Source: Undibacter mobilis
GTDB lineage: Bacteria > Pseudomonadota > Alphaproteobacteria > Rhizobiales > Xanthobacteraceae
DNA length: 64,000 nucleotides
Assembly: GCF_003367195.1 (NCBI RefSeq)
Contig: NZ_QRGO01000001.1
Span: forward strand, 2,094,501-2,158,500
Reading direction: 5' to 3'
Positions 18,927 through 27,382 of the stretch are shown here, piece by piece (position 1 is the first letter of the stretch; each line of letters opens with the position of its first letter). The notes under the pieces were generated by a model. The model saw only the letters and a list, made by a program, of their open reading frames with translations, was not told where the DNA came from and made no database searches. The position numbers and the translations under genes are program-made.

Positions 18927-19817
18927 ATGATCATCAAGTCACAAGCCGACGTCACGCCCGCCGTTCTCGAGGCCTACAGCCGGATCGACGATCCGCGGCT
19001 GCGCGAGATCGTTGCGGCCCTGGTCAAGCATCTGCATGCCTTTGCGCGCGAGGTGCATCTCACCGAAGAGGAATTTCACAAGGGCGCGGCGATCGTCGCC
19101 CGCCTCGGGCAGTTGACCAATGCCTCGCACAACGAAGTGGTGCTGATGGGCGGGTCGCTCGGCTTCTCCGCGCTGGTCTGCCTCCTGAACAACGGCAATA
19201 ACGGCCAGACCGAAACCACCGCCAACCTGCTGGGGCCGTTCTGGCGGCTGAACTCGCCGCGTACGGAAAACGGTGGCTCGATCGTCCGTTCGCCGACGCC
19301 GGGCCCGATGCTGTTCGTCAATTGCACCGTCAAGGACACCCAGGGCAATCCGGTCGCGGGCGCCGAAGTCGATGTCTGGCATTCCTCGCCTGAAGGGTTC
19401 TACGAGCAGCAGGATGACAGCCAGGCCGACATGAATCTGCGCGGCAAGTTCACGACCGATCGCCAGGGCCGGTTCTCCTTCCGCAGCGTCAAGCCGGCCG
19501 GCTATCCGATTCCGATCACCGGCCCGGTGGGCGACTTGCTCCGCCACGCCGGCCGCCACAATTACCGGCCGGCGCATCTGCACTTCCTGATCTTCAAGGA
19601 AGGCTTCAAAACCCACATTTCGCAAATTTATGTTCAGGACGACGACAAGCTGGACACCGATGTGCAGTTCGGCGTCACCCGGGCGCTGATCGGCAATTTC
19701 GTGGCCCATACCGGCCCGGCGCCGGCCCCGGACGTCTCCGGCGAATGGTTTTCGCTTGATCAGACTTTCGTTGTTGAGCCGGGCGTCGCCAAATTGCCCA
19801 AGGCGCCGATCGATTAG
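18927..19817 (+). CDS. Intradiol ring-cleavage dioxygenase (catechol/hydroxyquinol 1,2-dioxygenase type)
   Basis: Non-haem Fe(III) enzyme that opens catecholic rings between the two hydroxyls. The 296-residue protein has the family N-terminal helical dimerisation domain. The beta-sandwich follows, with LLGPFW, GAEVDVWHSSPEGFYEQQ and the iron-ligand block RHNYRPAHLHF (Tyr and two His; the other Tyr in GFYEQ). The length and the N-terminal domain fit the catechol or hydroxyquinol 1,2-dioxygenase group rather than the protocatechuate 3,4 type. No other ring-degradation genes are adjacent; it sits between uvrC and pgsA. Confidence 0.9.
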   Translation: MIIKSQADVTPAVLEAYSRIDDPRLREIVAALVKHLHAFAREVHLTEEEFHKGAAIVARLGQLTNASHNEVVLMGGSLGFSALVCLLNNGNNGQTETTANLLGPFWRLNSPRTENGGSIVRSPTPGPMLFVNCTVKDTQGNPVAGAEVDVWHSSPEGFYEQQDDSQADMNLRGKFTTDRQGRFSFRSVKPAGYPIPITGPVGDLLRHAGRHNYRPAHLHFLIFKEGFKTHISQIYVQDDDKLDTDVQFGVTRALIGNFVAHTGPAPAPDVSGEWFSLDQTFVVEPGVAKLPKAPID

Positions 19818-19900
19818 ACGGGCGCCGGTACTATCTGCATGTGACTGGTGCCGCACAGGCGGTTGACCTGATGGCGGGCGCGGTGTTCCTTGTGCCCGGC

Positions 19901-20509
19901 ATGAACCCCAATCGCATCCCCCGTCTGCCGGCGCACCCGATGTCGCTGCCGAACATCCTGACCTACGCCCGCATCGCGGCGGTGCCGGTCGTGGTCGGGC
20001 TGCTGTTCTGGCAGAGCATATTTGCCGGGGAACTGTGGCTGCGCTGGGTGGCGCTGGCGGTTTTCATCGCCGCCGCCGTGACCGATTTCTTCGACGGCTA
20101 TCTGGCGCGGGCCTGGGGCCAGCAATCCTCGCTCGGCCGCATGCTCGATCCGATTGCCGACAAGCTCCTCGTCGCCGCCTGCCTGCTGATCCTGGCGGCG
20201 GGAACCACGATCCGCGGCTGGGCGCTGCTCGCCGCCGTCATTATATTGTGCCGTGAAGTGCTGGTATCCGGCTTGCGCGAGTATCTCGCGGAACTTCGCG
20301 TCGGCGTGCCGGTGACCACGCTGGCGAAGTGGAAGACGGTCGGCCAGCTCGTCGCCATCGGCTTTCTGATCGCGGGTGAAGCGGGCGAGAAGGTGCTGCC
20401 TTACACCGTCGAGATCGGCATTACGCTGCTGTGGCTCGCCGCGCTGCTGACGCTTTACACCGGTTGGGACTATTTGCGCGCCGGTCTGCGTCATATGATT
20501 GACGAGTAG
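19901..20509 (+). CDS. pgsA: CDP-diacylglycerol--glycerol-3-phosphate 3-phosphatidyltransferase
   Basis: Makes phosphatidylglycerophosphate, the precursor of phosphatidylglycerol and cardiolipin, in the inner membrane. The CDP-alcohol phosphotransferase signature D-x2-DG-x2-AR-x8-G-x3-D-x3-D is complete in DFFDGYLAR through LGRMLDPIADK. Several membrane helices span the 202 residues. The ATG at 19901 is used. The ATG at 19940 (MSLPNILTYARI) matches the usual beginning of the family and may be the true start; an upstream in-frame GTG is less likely. Confidence 0.93.
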   Translation: MNPNRIPRLPAHPMSLPNILTYARIAAVPVVVGLLFWQSIFAGELWLRWVALAVFIAAAVTDFFDGYLARAWGQQSSLGRMLDPIADKLLVAACLLILAAGTTIRGWALLAAVIILCREVLVSGLREYLAELRVGVPVTTLAKWKTVGQLVAIGFLIAGEAGEKVLPYTVEIGITLLWLAALLTLYTGWDYLRAGLRHMIDE

Positions 20510-20516
20510 CATCGTC

Positions 20517-20564
20517 CCGAAAAGCATGTCCCCGATGGGATCGGGGATGGAGACGGGTTTTCGG
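20517..20564. repeat. Dispersed-type intergenic palindrome between pgsA and moaD
   Basis: The outer arms CCGAAAA and TTTTCGG enclose the inner arms CCCCGAT and ATCGGGG. Sequence and placement resemble the REP-like palindromes scattered through Rhizobiales genomes. It lies within 10 bases of the pgsA stop. Confidence 0.6.
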
Positions 20565-20586
20565 ACCAGATGATGCGCGGGAAAAA

Positions 20587-20850
20587 ATGAGCACATCGAT
20601 CAAGATTCGTTATTTCGCCTGGGTGCGCGAACGCATCGGCAAGCCGGAGGAGGACGTCGTAGTCCCCGCCGGCATCGCCACGGTTGCCGAGTTGATGACG
20701 TGGCTCGCCGGGCGCGGCGAGGAATATGCCTATGCCTTCGACAACCCCAAGGTCATCCGCGCCGCCATCGACCGCAGCCATGTGAAGCCGCAGGCGGAGA
20801 TTGCCGGCGCCCGTGAGATCGCCTTTTTCCCGCCGATGACGGGCGGCTGA
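20587..20850 (+). CDS. moaD: Molybdopterin synthase small subunit MoaD
   Basis: Ubiquitin-like sulfur carrier of 87 residues that donates two sulfurs, one per cycle, to precursor Z when bound to MoaE. It starts MSTSIKIRYFAWVRERIG and ends in the essential Gly-Gly (FFPPMTGG) that is adenylated and thiocarboxylated. moaE follows 63 bases downstream, and a palindromic repeat lies in the gap. Confidence 0.95.
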   Translation: MSTSIKIRYFAWVRERIGKPEEDVVVPAGIATVAELMTWLAGRGEEYAYAFDNPKVIRAAIDRSHVKPQAEIAGAREIAFFPPMTGG

Positions 20851-20857
20851 CAGCGCT

Positions 20858-20881
20858 CATTCCGGGCACCGTCGCGGAATG
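20858..20881. repeat. Small intergenic palindrome between moaD and moaE
   Basis: CATTCCG pairs with CGGAATG around a 10-base loop. The CATTCCGG core resembles the two palindromes near 28.6 kb, so it probably belongs to the same dispersed family. Confidence 0.45.
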
Positions 20882-20913
20882 ACGGCGGAGCAATTCTGCA
20901 CTACATTGTCCCC

Positions 20914-21408
20914 ATGGCGGCCATGATCGCGGTCAAAGTCCAGAGCGAGCCCTTCGACGCCTCGGCCGAGGCGGCGACGCTGTCGCGCGGCCGCACCGAT
21001 GTTGGCGCGGTGGTGACCTTCACCGGCATTTGCCGCGGCTCGGAGAATGGCGAAGCGATTGCGGCGCTTACCCTCGAACATTATCCCGGCATGGCCGAAA
21101 CCGAGATCGAAAGCCATGTCGCGGAGGCCGCGCAACGCTGGCCGCTCACCGGCGCCATCGTTATTCATCGTTTCGGCCGCATCGTGCCGGGCGAAGACAT
21201 CATGATGGTAGCGACCGCATCGTCGCATCGCGCTGCAGCCTTCGAAGCCGCGGAATTCCTGATGGACTATCTCAAGACCCGTGCGCCGTTCTGGAAACAG
21301 GTCGAGAAGGCGAGCGGCAGCGCCATCGAGACAAGCTGGGTCGAGGCCAGAGCCGACGACGACAGCGCGGCGGCGCGCTGGGTGAAACCGCACCAGGCGG
21401 CGGAATAG
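20914..21408 (+). CDS. moaE: Molybdopterin synthase large subunit MoaE
   Basis: Catalytic subunit that converts precursor Z to molybdopterin, with MoaD as sulfur donor. The 164-residue protein has GAVVTFTGICRG, EHYPGMAE, HRFGRIVPGEDIMMVATAS and the conserved Lys block YLKTRAPFWKQ. The C-terminal ARWVKP fits. The ATG lies five bases after a TACATT box, so a near-leaderless start is possible. The Vgb-like gene follows 12 bases downstream. Confidence 0.95.
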   Translation: MAAMIAVKVQSEPFDASAEAATLSRGRTDVGAVVTFTGICRGSENGEAIAALTLEHYPGMAETEIESHVAEAAQRWPLTGAIVIHRFGRIVPGEDIMMVATASSHRAAAFEAAEFLMDYLKTRAPFWKQVEKASGSAIETSWVEARADDDSAAARWVKPHQAAE

Positions 21409-21420
21409 CCGGAGAGCGAC

Positions 21421-22377
21421 ATGATCCACATTCGGGTGGCAGCGTTCGCGGTGATGGTGGCAATCGCGGCGGGTCCGGCAATGGCCGCGCAGATTTCCTA
21501 CTTCGACGTCGTCAAGGGCGCGCATCCGCACGACGTTGCGCCGGCACCGGACGGCACGGTCTGGTACACGGCGCAGCATCAAGGCGCGCTCGGCGTGCTC
21601 GATCCGAAGACCGGCGCTGTAACGCAGGTGCCGCTCGGCAAGGATTCGGCGCCGCACGGCGTTATCGTTGGGCCGGACCATGCGGCCTGGATCACCGATG
21701 GCGGCCAGAATGCCATCGTTCGCTACGACGCGGCGAGCAAGACGGTAAAGGTGTTTCCGCTGCCCAAGGATCATGCCAACGCCAACCTCAACACCGCGAC
21801 CTTTGACGGCAAGGGCATTCTCTGGTTCACGGGACAGAACGGCGTGCATGGCCGCGTCGATCCGGCGACCGGCAAGGTCGAGGCGTGGAAGTCGCCAAAG
21901 GGCGTTGGGCCTTACGGGATCACGACGACGCCGAACGGCGACGTCTGGTACGCCTCCCTCGCCGGCGACCACATCGCCAAGATCGATACCGTGTCGGGCG
22001 ACGCGCTGATGATCCAGCCGCCGAAAGCGGGCGTCGGTCCGCGCCGCATCTGGTCGGACTCCAAGGGGCTGTTGTGGGTGAGCTTCTGGAATTCGGGCGA
22101 GGTCGGGCGTTACGATCCGCTGGCGCGAACCTGGCGCGTCTGGAAGCTGCCCGATGCCGACAATGGCTGCTATGCGGTGTTCGTCGACGACAAGGACAAG
22201 GTCTGGCTGTCCGACTGGAACGCCAATGCCATCGTGCGCTTCGATCCGGTGACGGAGAAGTTCGAGCGTTTTCCAAGCAACCGGCGCCGTGCTGACGTGC
22301 GGCAGATGCTCGGCCGCCCGGGCGAGATGTGGGGCGCCGAATCCGGCACCGATCGCCTTGTCGTGATCCGCGACTAG
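21421..22377 (+). CDS. Secreted Vgb-like six-bladed beta-propeller (streptogramin-lyase fold)
   Basis: The 318-residue exported protein (signal peptide ending PAMAAQ; GGAGAG ribosome site) consists of repeated propeller blades. Each has a DGTVWYT-like strand pair (PDGTVWYTAQH, GKGILWFTGQN, NGDVWYASLAG, KGLLWVSFWN, KDKVWLSDWN). This matches the virginiamycin B lyase/YncE-type repeat. True lyase activity cannot be assumed, because most such relatives are uncharacterised periplasmic propellers. It is 12 bases after moaE and 10 before the DUF1460 gene, so probably in one transcript. Confidence 0.86.
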   Translation: MIHIRVAAFAVMVAIAAGPAMAAQISYFDVVKGAHPHDVAPAPDGTVWYTAQHQGALGVLDPKTGAVTQVPLGKDSAPHGVIVGPDHAAWITDGGQNAIVRYDAASKTVKVFPLPKDHANANLNTATFDGKGILWFTGQNGVHGRVDPATGKVEAWKSPKGVGPYGITTTPNGDVWYASLAGDHIAKIDTVSGDALMIQPPKAGVGPRRIWSDSKGLLWVSFWNSGEVGRYDPLARTWRVWKLPDADNGCYAVFVDDKDKVWLSDWNANAIVRFDPVTEKFERFPSNRRRADVRQMLGRPGEMWGAESGTDRLVVIRD

Positions 22378-22387
22378 AAGGCAGGCG

Positions 22388-23185
22388 ATGAACGTTGCGA
22401 CCATCACACGGCGCAAGCTCCTGACGGCGATGGCCGGCGGCACCGTCGGCCTGATGAGTGCGCCGGCGCTGGCGCTGATGCCGCCGGTTTCCGACAAGCG
22501 CATCGCACGGCTGATCAGCGAAGCCTCGGCGCTGCCGGCGGTGTCGCAACGCGTTGATTTCATCTCGAAGGCGCTGATCGGATCGCCCTATCGCGGCCAC
22601 ACCTTGATCGGCGGCCCGCGCCGGGCCGAGCGTTTCGTGCTGCGCGACGACGCCTTCGACTGCGTCACGTTCTGCGAGACGGTGCTGGCGGCGGCGCTGG
22701 CGCGAGAGCCGGCGCAGTTCGAGATGCAACTGCGGCTTATCCGCTACAAGGATGGCGAGATCGCATGGCGCGCGCGCAACCACTATTTCTCCGACTGGTG
22801 CGCCAACAATGTCGCCAACGATGTGTGCAAGAAGCTGGTGCTGCCCGGCAGCGAGACCATCGACAAGCGGCTGACCTGGATGCGTGGCCTCGGCCCCCGG
22901 CAGGTGTCGATCACCGCTCTGCCGCGTCAGGCGCTGATCGACAACCGACGGCTGCTGTCGACCGGCGACATTGTCGGCTTCCTCTCGCAGCGGCCCGGGC
23001 TCGACTATTTCCACACCGGCTTCGTCGTCGTTACGGACGAAGGCGACCTGATGCTGCGCCATGCTGCCAAGAGCCGCGGCCGCGTGCTCGACCAGCCGCT
23101 GGCTCGTTTCCTCGCCGAAAACCGCGCCCAGGCGGTCACGCTGCTGCGCGTGAAGGAACCTGGAACCTCTCGGCCCGTTATATGA
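22388..23185 (+). CDS. DUF1460 (NlpC/P60-like amidase fold) exported protein
   Basis: The 265-residue protein starts with a twin-arginine-like signal (TRRKLLTAMAGG, hydrophobic core, ALALMPP). The mature part has the family catalytic-Cys segment DAFDCVTFCETVLAAAL (about 93-109). NHYFSDWC and GDIVGFLSQRPGLDYFHTGFV, with a candidate catalytic His, follow. DUF1460 members are N-acetylmuramoyl-L-alanine amidase-like cysteine hydrolases, so a cell-wall role is plausible. The gene is tightly spaced after the Vgb-like propeller. Confidence 0.85.
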   Translation: MNVATITRRKLLTAMAGGTVGLMSAPALALMPPVSDKRIARLISEASALPAVSQRVDFISKALIGSPYRGHTLIGGPRRAERFVLRDDAFDCVTFCETVLAAALAREPAQFEMQLRLIRYKDGEIAWRARNHYFSDWCANNVANDVCKKLVLPGSETIDKRLTWMRGLGPRQVSITALPRQALIDNRRLLSTGDIVGFLSQRPGLDYFHTGFVVVTDEGDLMLRHAAKSRGRVLDQPLARFLAENRAQAVTLLRVKEPGTSRPVI

Positions 23186-23271
23186 ACGATACCGATTGCC
23201 GGTTGTCCGCGCTTCGGCGGTTTCCGGCGGGATTCCCCAATGCCGCCACGAAGATCGTTTCTTGAAGCCGC

Positions 23272-25089
23272 ATGACGTTGCGCATTGAAGATTATGCATT
23301 GATCGGCGATCTGGGCAGCGCGGCCCTTGTCGGCCGCAATGGCTCGATCGACTGGCTGTGCTGGCCGCGGTTCGATTCCGATGCCTGCTTTGCGGCGCTG
23401 CTCGGCACGCCGGACAATGGTCGCTGGCTGATTGGCCCGAACGATCCCAACGCCAGGGTTACGAGGCGCTACCGGCCGAACACGCTGATCCTCGAGACCC
23501 GGTTTGAGACCGATACCGGCGTCGTGGTCCTGACCGATTTCATGCCGCCGCGTCACACGCATTCGCATTTGATGCGCATGATCACCTGCGAACACGGTCA
23601 GGTCGATCTGCATGGCGAACTGATCCTCCGCTTCGGCTATGGCCAGGCAGTGCCGTGGCTGACCCGCATCGACCGGCACACCGCGCGCGCCATCTCCGGT
23701 CCGGACATGGTGGTGCTGCGTTCGTCGGTGCCGTTCCACGACGAGGACTTCAAGACCATCGGCGATTTCACGATCAGGGACGGCGAGTGCTTCACCTTCA
23801 GCCTGACTTATGCGCCGTCGCACGACGAATTGCCTCACGCGCTCGACGTTGCCGCAAGCCTCGGCAGTACAGAGCGTTACTGGCATGAATGGGTGTCGCG
23901 CAACAGGATCGATGGCCCGTACAACGATGCTGTGGTGCGTTCCCTGATCACGCTCAAGGCGCTCACCTATGCACCGACGGGCGGCATGGTGGCGGCGCCG
24001 ACGACGTCGCTGCCGGAATGGCTCGGCGGCGTGCGCAATTGGGACTACCGTTTCTGCTGGCTGCGCGACGCCACGCTGACGCTGCTGGCATTGATGAACG
24101 CCGGCTATTACGACGAGGCGCGCGCCTGGCGTGACTGGTTGTTGCGCGCGGCCGCCGGTGCGCCGAGCCAGATCCAGATCATGTACGGCATTCAGGGCGA
24201 GCGACGCCTGACGGAATGGAACGTGCCCTGGCTCGACGGCTACGAGAAGTCGCAGCCCGTCCGCATCGGTAACGCGGCCTATAACCAGCTTCAGCTCGAT
24301 ATCTTCGGCGAGGTGATGGATGCGTTGCATCAGGCCCGCGTCGGCGGCCTCGGCCATCAGGAAGCGGGCTGGGATCTCGAGCGCGCGCTGCTCGCGCATC
24401 TGGAAAACATCTGGTCTCTGCCGGATGAAGGCATCTGGGAAGTTCGCGGCGAACGCCAGCACTTTACTTACTCGAAGGTGATGGCCTGGGTCGCGTTCGA
24501 TCGTGCCATCAAGAGTGCCGAGGCCCACGATCTTCCTGGGCCGCTCGAGCGCTGGCGCACGGTGCGTGACCGCATCCACGACGATGTCTGCGCCCACGGC
24601 TACGACGCCGGACTCAACAGCTTCACGCAGTATTATGGTTCGCGCGAGCTCGATGCGAGCCTGCTGCTGTTGCCGGAAGTCGGCTTTCTGCCACCGGAGG
24701 ACCCGCGCATCCGCGGCACGGTCGAGGCGATCGAGCGGACGTTGATGCGCGACGGCTTGGTGCTGCGCTACGACACCACGAAAACCGACGACGGATTGCC
24801 GCCGGGCGAGGGCGTATTCCTGGCCTGCAGCTTCTGGCTCGCCGATGCCTATCTGATGCTTGGCCGTGTCGAAGACGCCGAGAAGCTGTTCGAGCGGCTG
24901 CTGTCGTTATGCAACGACCTCGGCCTGCTGGCCGAACAGTACGAGCCACGCTCGCAGCGTCTGGTCGGCAATTTCCCCCAGGCCTTCTCCCATCTGGCGC
25001 TGGTCAATACGGCGAGCAATCTGTCGCATTATCGCAAGCCGGCCGAACAGCGCTCCGACTGGACCGCCGGCGCCAAAGCCGCCGAATAA
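23272..25089 (+). CDS. Glycoside hydrolase family 15 protein (glucoamylase/trehalase-like)
   Basis: The 605-residue cytoplasmic protein begins with the GH15 N-domain (IEDYALIGDLGSAALVG, GSIDWLCWPRFDSDA). The (alpha/alpha)6 catalytic barrel has GVRNWDYRFCWLRDAT, DEGIWEVRGERQHF (candidate acid Glu) and PPGEGVFLACSFWLADAYL (candidate base Glu). Bacterial relatives hydrolyse alpha-glucosides, including trehalose. There is no signal peptide, which favours trehalose or glycogen turnover over extracellular starch use. It lies 86 bases after the DUF1460 gene. Confidence 0.93.
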   Translation: MTLRIEDYALIGDLGSAALVGRNGSIDWLCWPRFDSDACFAALLGTPDNGRWLIGPNDPNARVTRRYRPNTLILETRFETDTGVVVLTDFMPPRHTHSHLMRMITCEHGQVDLHGELILRFGYGQAVPWLTRIDRHTARAISGPDMVVLRSSVPFHDEDFKTIGDFTIRDGECFTFSLTYAPSHDELPHALDVAASLGSTERYWHEWVSRNRIDGPYNDAVVRSLITLKALTYAPTGGMVAAPTTSLPEWLGGVRNWDYRFCWLRDATLTLLALMNAGYYDEARAWRDWLLRAAAGAPSQIQIMYGIQGERRLTEWNVPWLDGYEKSQPVRIGNAAYNQLQLDIFGEVMDALHQARVGGLGHQEAGWDLERALLAHLENIWSLPDEGIWEVRGERQHFTYSKVMAWVAFDRAIKSAEAHDLPGPLERWRTVRDRIHDDVCAHGYDAGLNSFTQYYGSRELDASLLLLPEVGFLPPEDPRIRGTVEAIERTLMRDGLVLRYDTTKTDDGLPPGEGVFLACSFWLADAYLMLGRVEDAEKLFERLLSLCNDLGLLAEQYEPRSQRLVGNFPQAFSHLALVNTASNLSHYRKPAEQRSDWTAGAKAAE

Positions 25090-25196
25090 GGCCGCAGAAA
25101 AGGCGAGGCGCTCTGCGCTTCGGCCTATTGACCTGCCGCCGCTTGCTGCGGAAAGTGCGCGCCCACCACCGATAAGAATGACCAGGGAGGTCTCGC

Positions 25197-25532
25197 GTGC
25201 TGCTCGACGTTCGCACCTACAAGATCAAGCCGGGATGCATGGCTCCGCACCTCGCGCTTTATGAGCGCCTGGGTTATCCGGCGCAGGTTCGCTATCTCGG
25301 CGAGCCGCTGTGCTACGCCAATGCGGAAAGCGGCGAGATGAATTCCATCGTCCATATCTGGGTCTACGACAGCGCCGCCGACCGCGAGCAAAAGCGTGCG
25401 CGCATGATGCAGGACCAGGAGTGGAAGAACTACCTCGCCGAAAGCGCCAAGATGGGTTACGTGCTTGAACAGAAGACCAGTCTGATGACGCCGGTCTCCT
25501 TCGCGCCGCCGATTCCGCCGCGAAAGGTATAG
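25197..25532 (+). CDS. NIPSNAP family protein
   Basis: The 111-residue ferredoxin-like alpha/beta protein has the NIPSNAP opening LLDVRTYKIKPGCMAPHLALYE and a central EMNSIVHIWVYDS. The GTG start has a GGGAGG site at a good distance. Members often sit beside catabolic or acyl-CoA genes, with no defined biochemical role. It lies 94 bases before a ThDP-dependent enzyme, which may be its partner. Confidence 0.86.
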   Translation: MLLDVRTYKIKPGCMAPHLALYERLGYPAQVRYLGEPLCYANAESGEMNSIVHIWVYDSAADREQKRARMMQDQEWKNYLAESAKMGYVLEQKTSLMTPVSFAPPIPPRKV

Positions 25533-25626
25533 GCCGGACGGCGCTACGGGGCATTTCGACCTCTCGCTGCGCCGCCTGTGATGGTCTATAAAATTTGCCG
25601 TCTTAAGGCGACATCCGGAGTGTGAC

Positions 25627-27306
25627 ATGCGTTCGAACGACGGCACCCGCACTGGTGGCGAGATTCTCATCGACCAGTTGGTCGTTCAGGGCGTGCGTCA
25701 CGCTTTCTGTGTGCCGGGCGAAAGCTATCTTGCTGCGCTCGACGCGCTGCACGATGCGCCGATTTCGCTGACCATCTGCCGCCACGAGGGTGCCGCGGCG
25801 ATGATGGCGGAAGCCGTCGGCAAGGCGACCGGCAAGCCCGGCATCTGTTTCGTCACGCGCGGGCCGGGCGCGACCAACGGATCGGCCGGCGTGCATATCG
25901 CGCGGCAGGACTCGGCGCCCATGATCATGTTCGTCGGCCAGGTCGGCCGCGACATGCGCGAGCGTGAAGCCTTCCAGGAGCTCGACTATCGTCAGGTATT
26001 CGGCGGCATCGCCAAATGGGCAACCGAGATCGATGATGTCGCGCGTATACCGGAGGTCGTGTCGCGCGCCTTCTTCACGGCTTGCAACGGCCGGCCCGGT
26101 CCGGTGGTGGTCGCGCTGCCGGAAGACATGCTGACCGAGCGCTGCGTGGTGCCCAATGCGACCGCCGTCGAGCCGGTCGAGACCTGGCCAGGGCTCAACG
26201 ACATGAGCCGCTTGCAGAAGATGCTGTGGGCGGCGAAAAAGCCGATCGCCATCATTGGCGGTTCGCGCTGGTCGGAAGCGGCGAGCGCGGCGATGATGCG
26301 CTTTGCCGAACGCTTCGCGTTGCCGGTGGCGACCACGTTCCGCTACCAGCATCTGTTCGACGCCACGCACCCTTGTTACGCCGGCGACTTCGGCATCGGC
26401 CCGAACCCGAAGCTGCTGGCGCGCATCAAGGGTGCCGATCTCGTTCTGCTGATCGGCGACCGCATGAGCGAGATGTCGTCGCAGAGCTACACGGCCTTCG
26501 ACATTCCCGAACCGCAGATGAAGCTCGTTCATGTGCATCCGGGCGCCGAGGAGCTGGGCCGCGTCTATCACCCGACGCTGGCGATCAATGCGGCGCCGAC
26601 CGCGTTCTGCGCCGCGCTCGAGGGTTTGCAGCCGCCGAACGACATCGGCTGGAAGGGCGAGGCCGACACCGCGCATGCCGATTTCCTGGCCTGGACCGAG
26701 ACGCCGTCGGCGCAGCCGGGGCCGATCAATCTCGGCGAGATCATGGTGTGGCTGCGCGACAATCTCGGCCCCGAGGCCATCATCACCAATGGTGCCGGCA
26801 ACTTCGCCACCTGGATCAACCGTTATTATCGCTTCCGTCGCTACAACACGCTGATCGCGCCGACCTCCGGCTCGATGGGCTATGGCTTCCCCGCTTCCGT
26901 GGCGATGAAGACGTTGTACCCGGACCGGACGGTTGTCTGCGTCGCCGGCGATGGCGACTTCCTGATGACCGGCAACGACTTTGCCACCGCCGTGCAATAT
27001 TCGCGGCCGGTGATCGTGATCCTGTGGGACAACGGCACTTACGGCACCATCCGGATGCACCAGGAGCGCGAATATCCGGGCCGTGTCGTCGGCACCGATC
27101 TGAAGAACCCGGACTTCGTGGCCTATGCCAAGGCCTTCGGCGGCTTCGGCATTCGCGTCGAGAAGACGGCTGACTTCCCGGCGGCTTTCGCCGCGGCGCA
27201 GAAGTCGGGTCTGCCGTCGATCATTCACCTCAAAGTCGATGCCGAGCCGCTGACGCCCGGCATGTCGATGAGCGCCATCCGCGCGAAAGCGCTGGCGGGC
27301 AAGTAA
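25627..27306 (+). CDS. Thiamine-diphosphate-dependent enzyme, acetolactate-synthase-like
   Basis: The 559-residue protein has all three ThDP-enzyme domains. The N-terminal Pyr domain carries the catalytic Glu in CRHEGAAAMMAE (Glu54). The central Rossmann domain follows, then the PP domain with GDGDFLMTGNDFATA (from about residue 440), the GDG...N motif that binds Mg-ThDP. GPGATNGSAGVHIA resembles acetolactate synthase and related decarboxylases. No small regulatory subunit is adjacent, so it is more likely a catabolic carboligase or 2-oxo-acid decarboxylase than the biosynthetic IlvB. Confidence 0.9.
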   Translation: MRSNDGTRTGGEILIDQLVVQGVRHAFCVPGESYLAALDALHDAPISLTICRHEGAAAMMAEAVGKATGKPGICFVTRGPGATNGSAGVHIARQDSAPMIMFVGQVGRDMREREAFQELDYRQVFGGIAKWATEIDDVARIPEVVSRAFFTACNGRPGPVVVALPEDMLTERCVVPNATAVEPVETWPGLNDMSRLQKMLWAAKKPIAIIGGSRWSEAASAAMMRFAERFALPVATTFRYQHLFDATHPCYAGDFGIGPNPKLLARIKGADLVLLIGDRMSEMSSQSYTAFDIPEPQMKLVHVHPGAEELGRVYHPTLAINAAPTAFCAALEGLQPPNDIGWKGEADTAHADFLAWTETPSAQPGPINLGEIMVWLRDNLGPEAIITNGAGNFATWINRYYRFRRYNTLIAPTSGSMGYGFPASVAMKTLYPDRTVVCVAGDGDFLMTGNDFATAVQYSRPVIVILWDNGTYGTIRMHQEREYPGRVVGTDLKNPDFVAYAKAFGGFGIRVEKTADFPAAFAAAQKSGLPSIIHLKVDAEPLTPGMSMSAIRAKALAGK

Positions 27307-27382
27307 CCCCCACCGGCAAGGGAGCAGGTGCCCGGCGGCCTTCCCCTTGTCACAAACGGGTGAATCGCTGTTCACTCGTTGA

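Noticed and set aside
20857..22563. Minus-strand frame of 568 codons across moaE and the propeller gene
   Set aside because: The plus-strand genes carry motifs and ribosome sites; the minus frame has neither.
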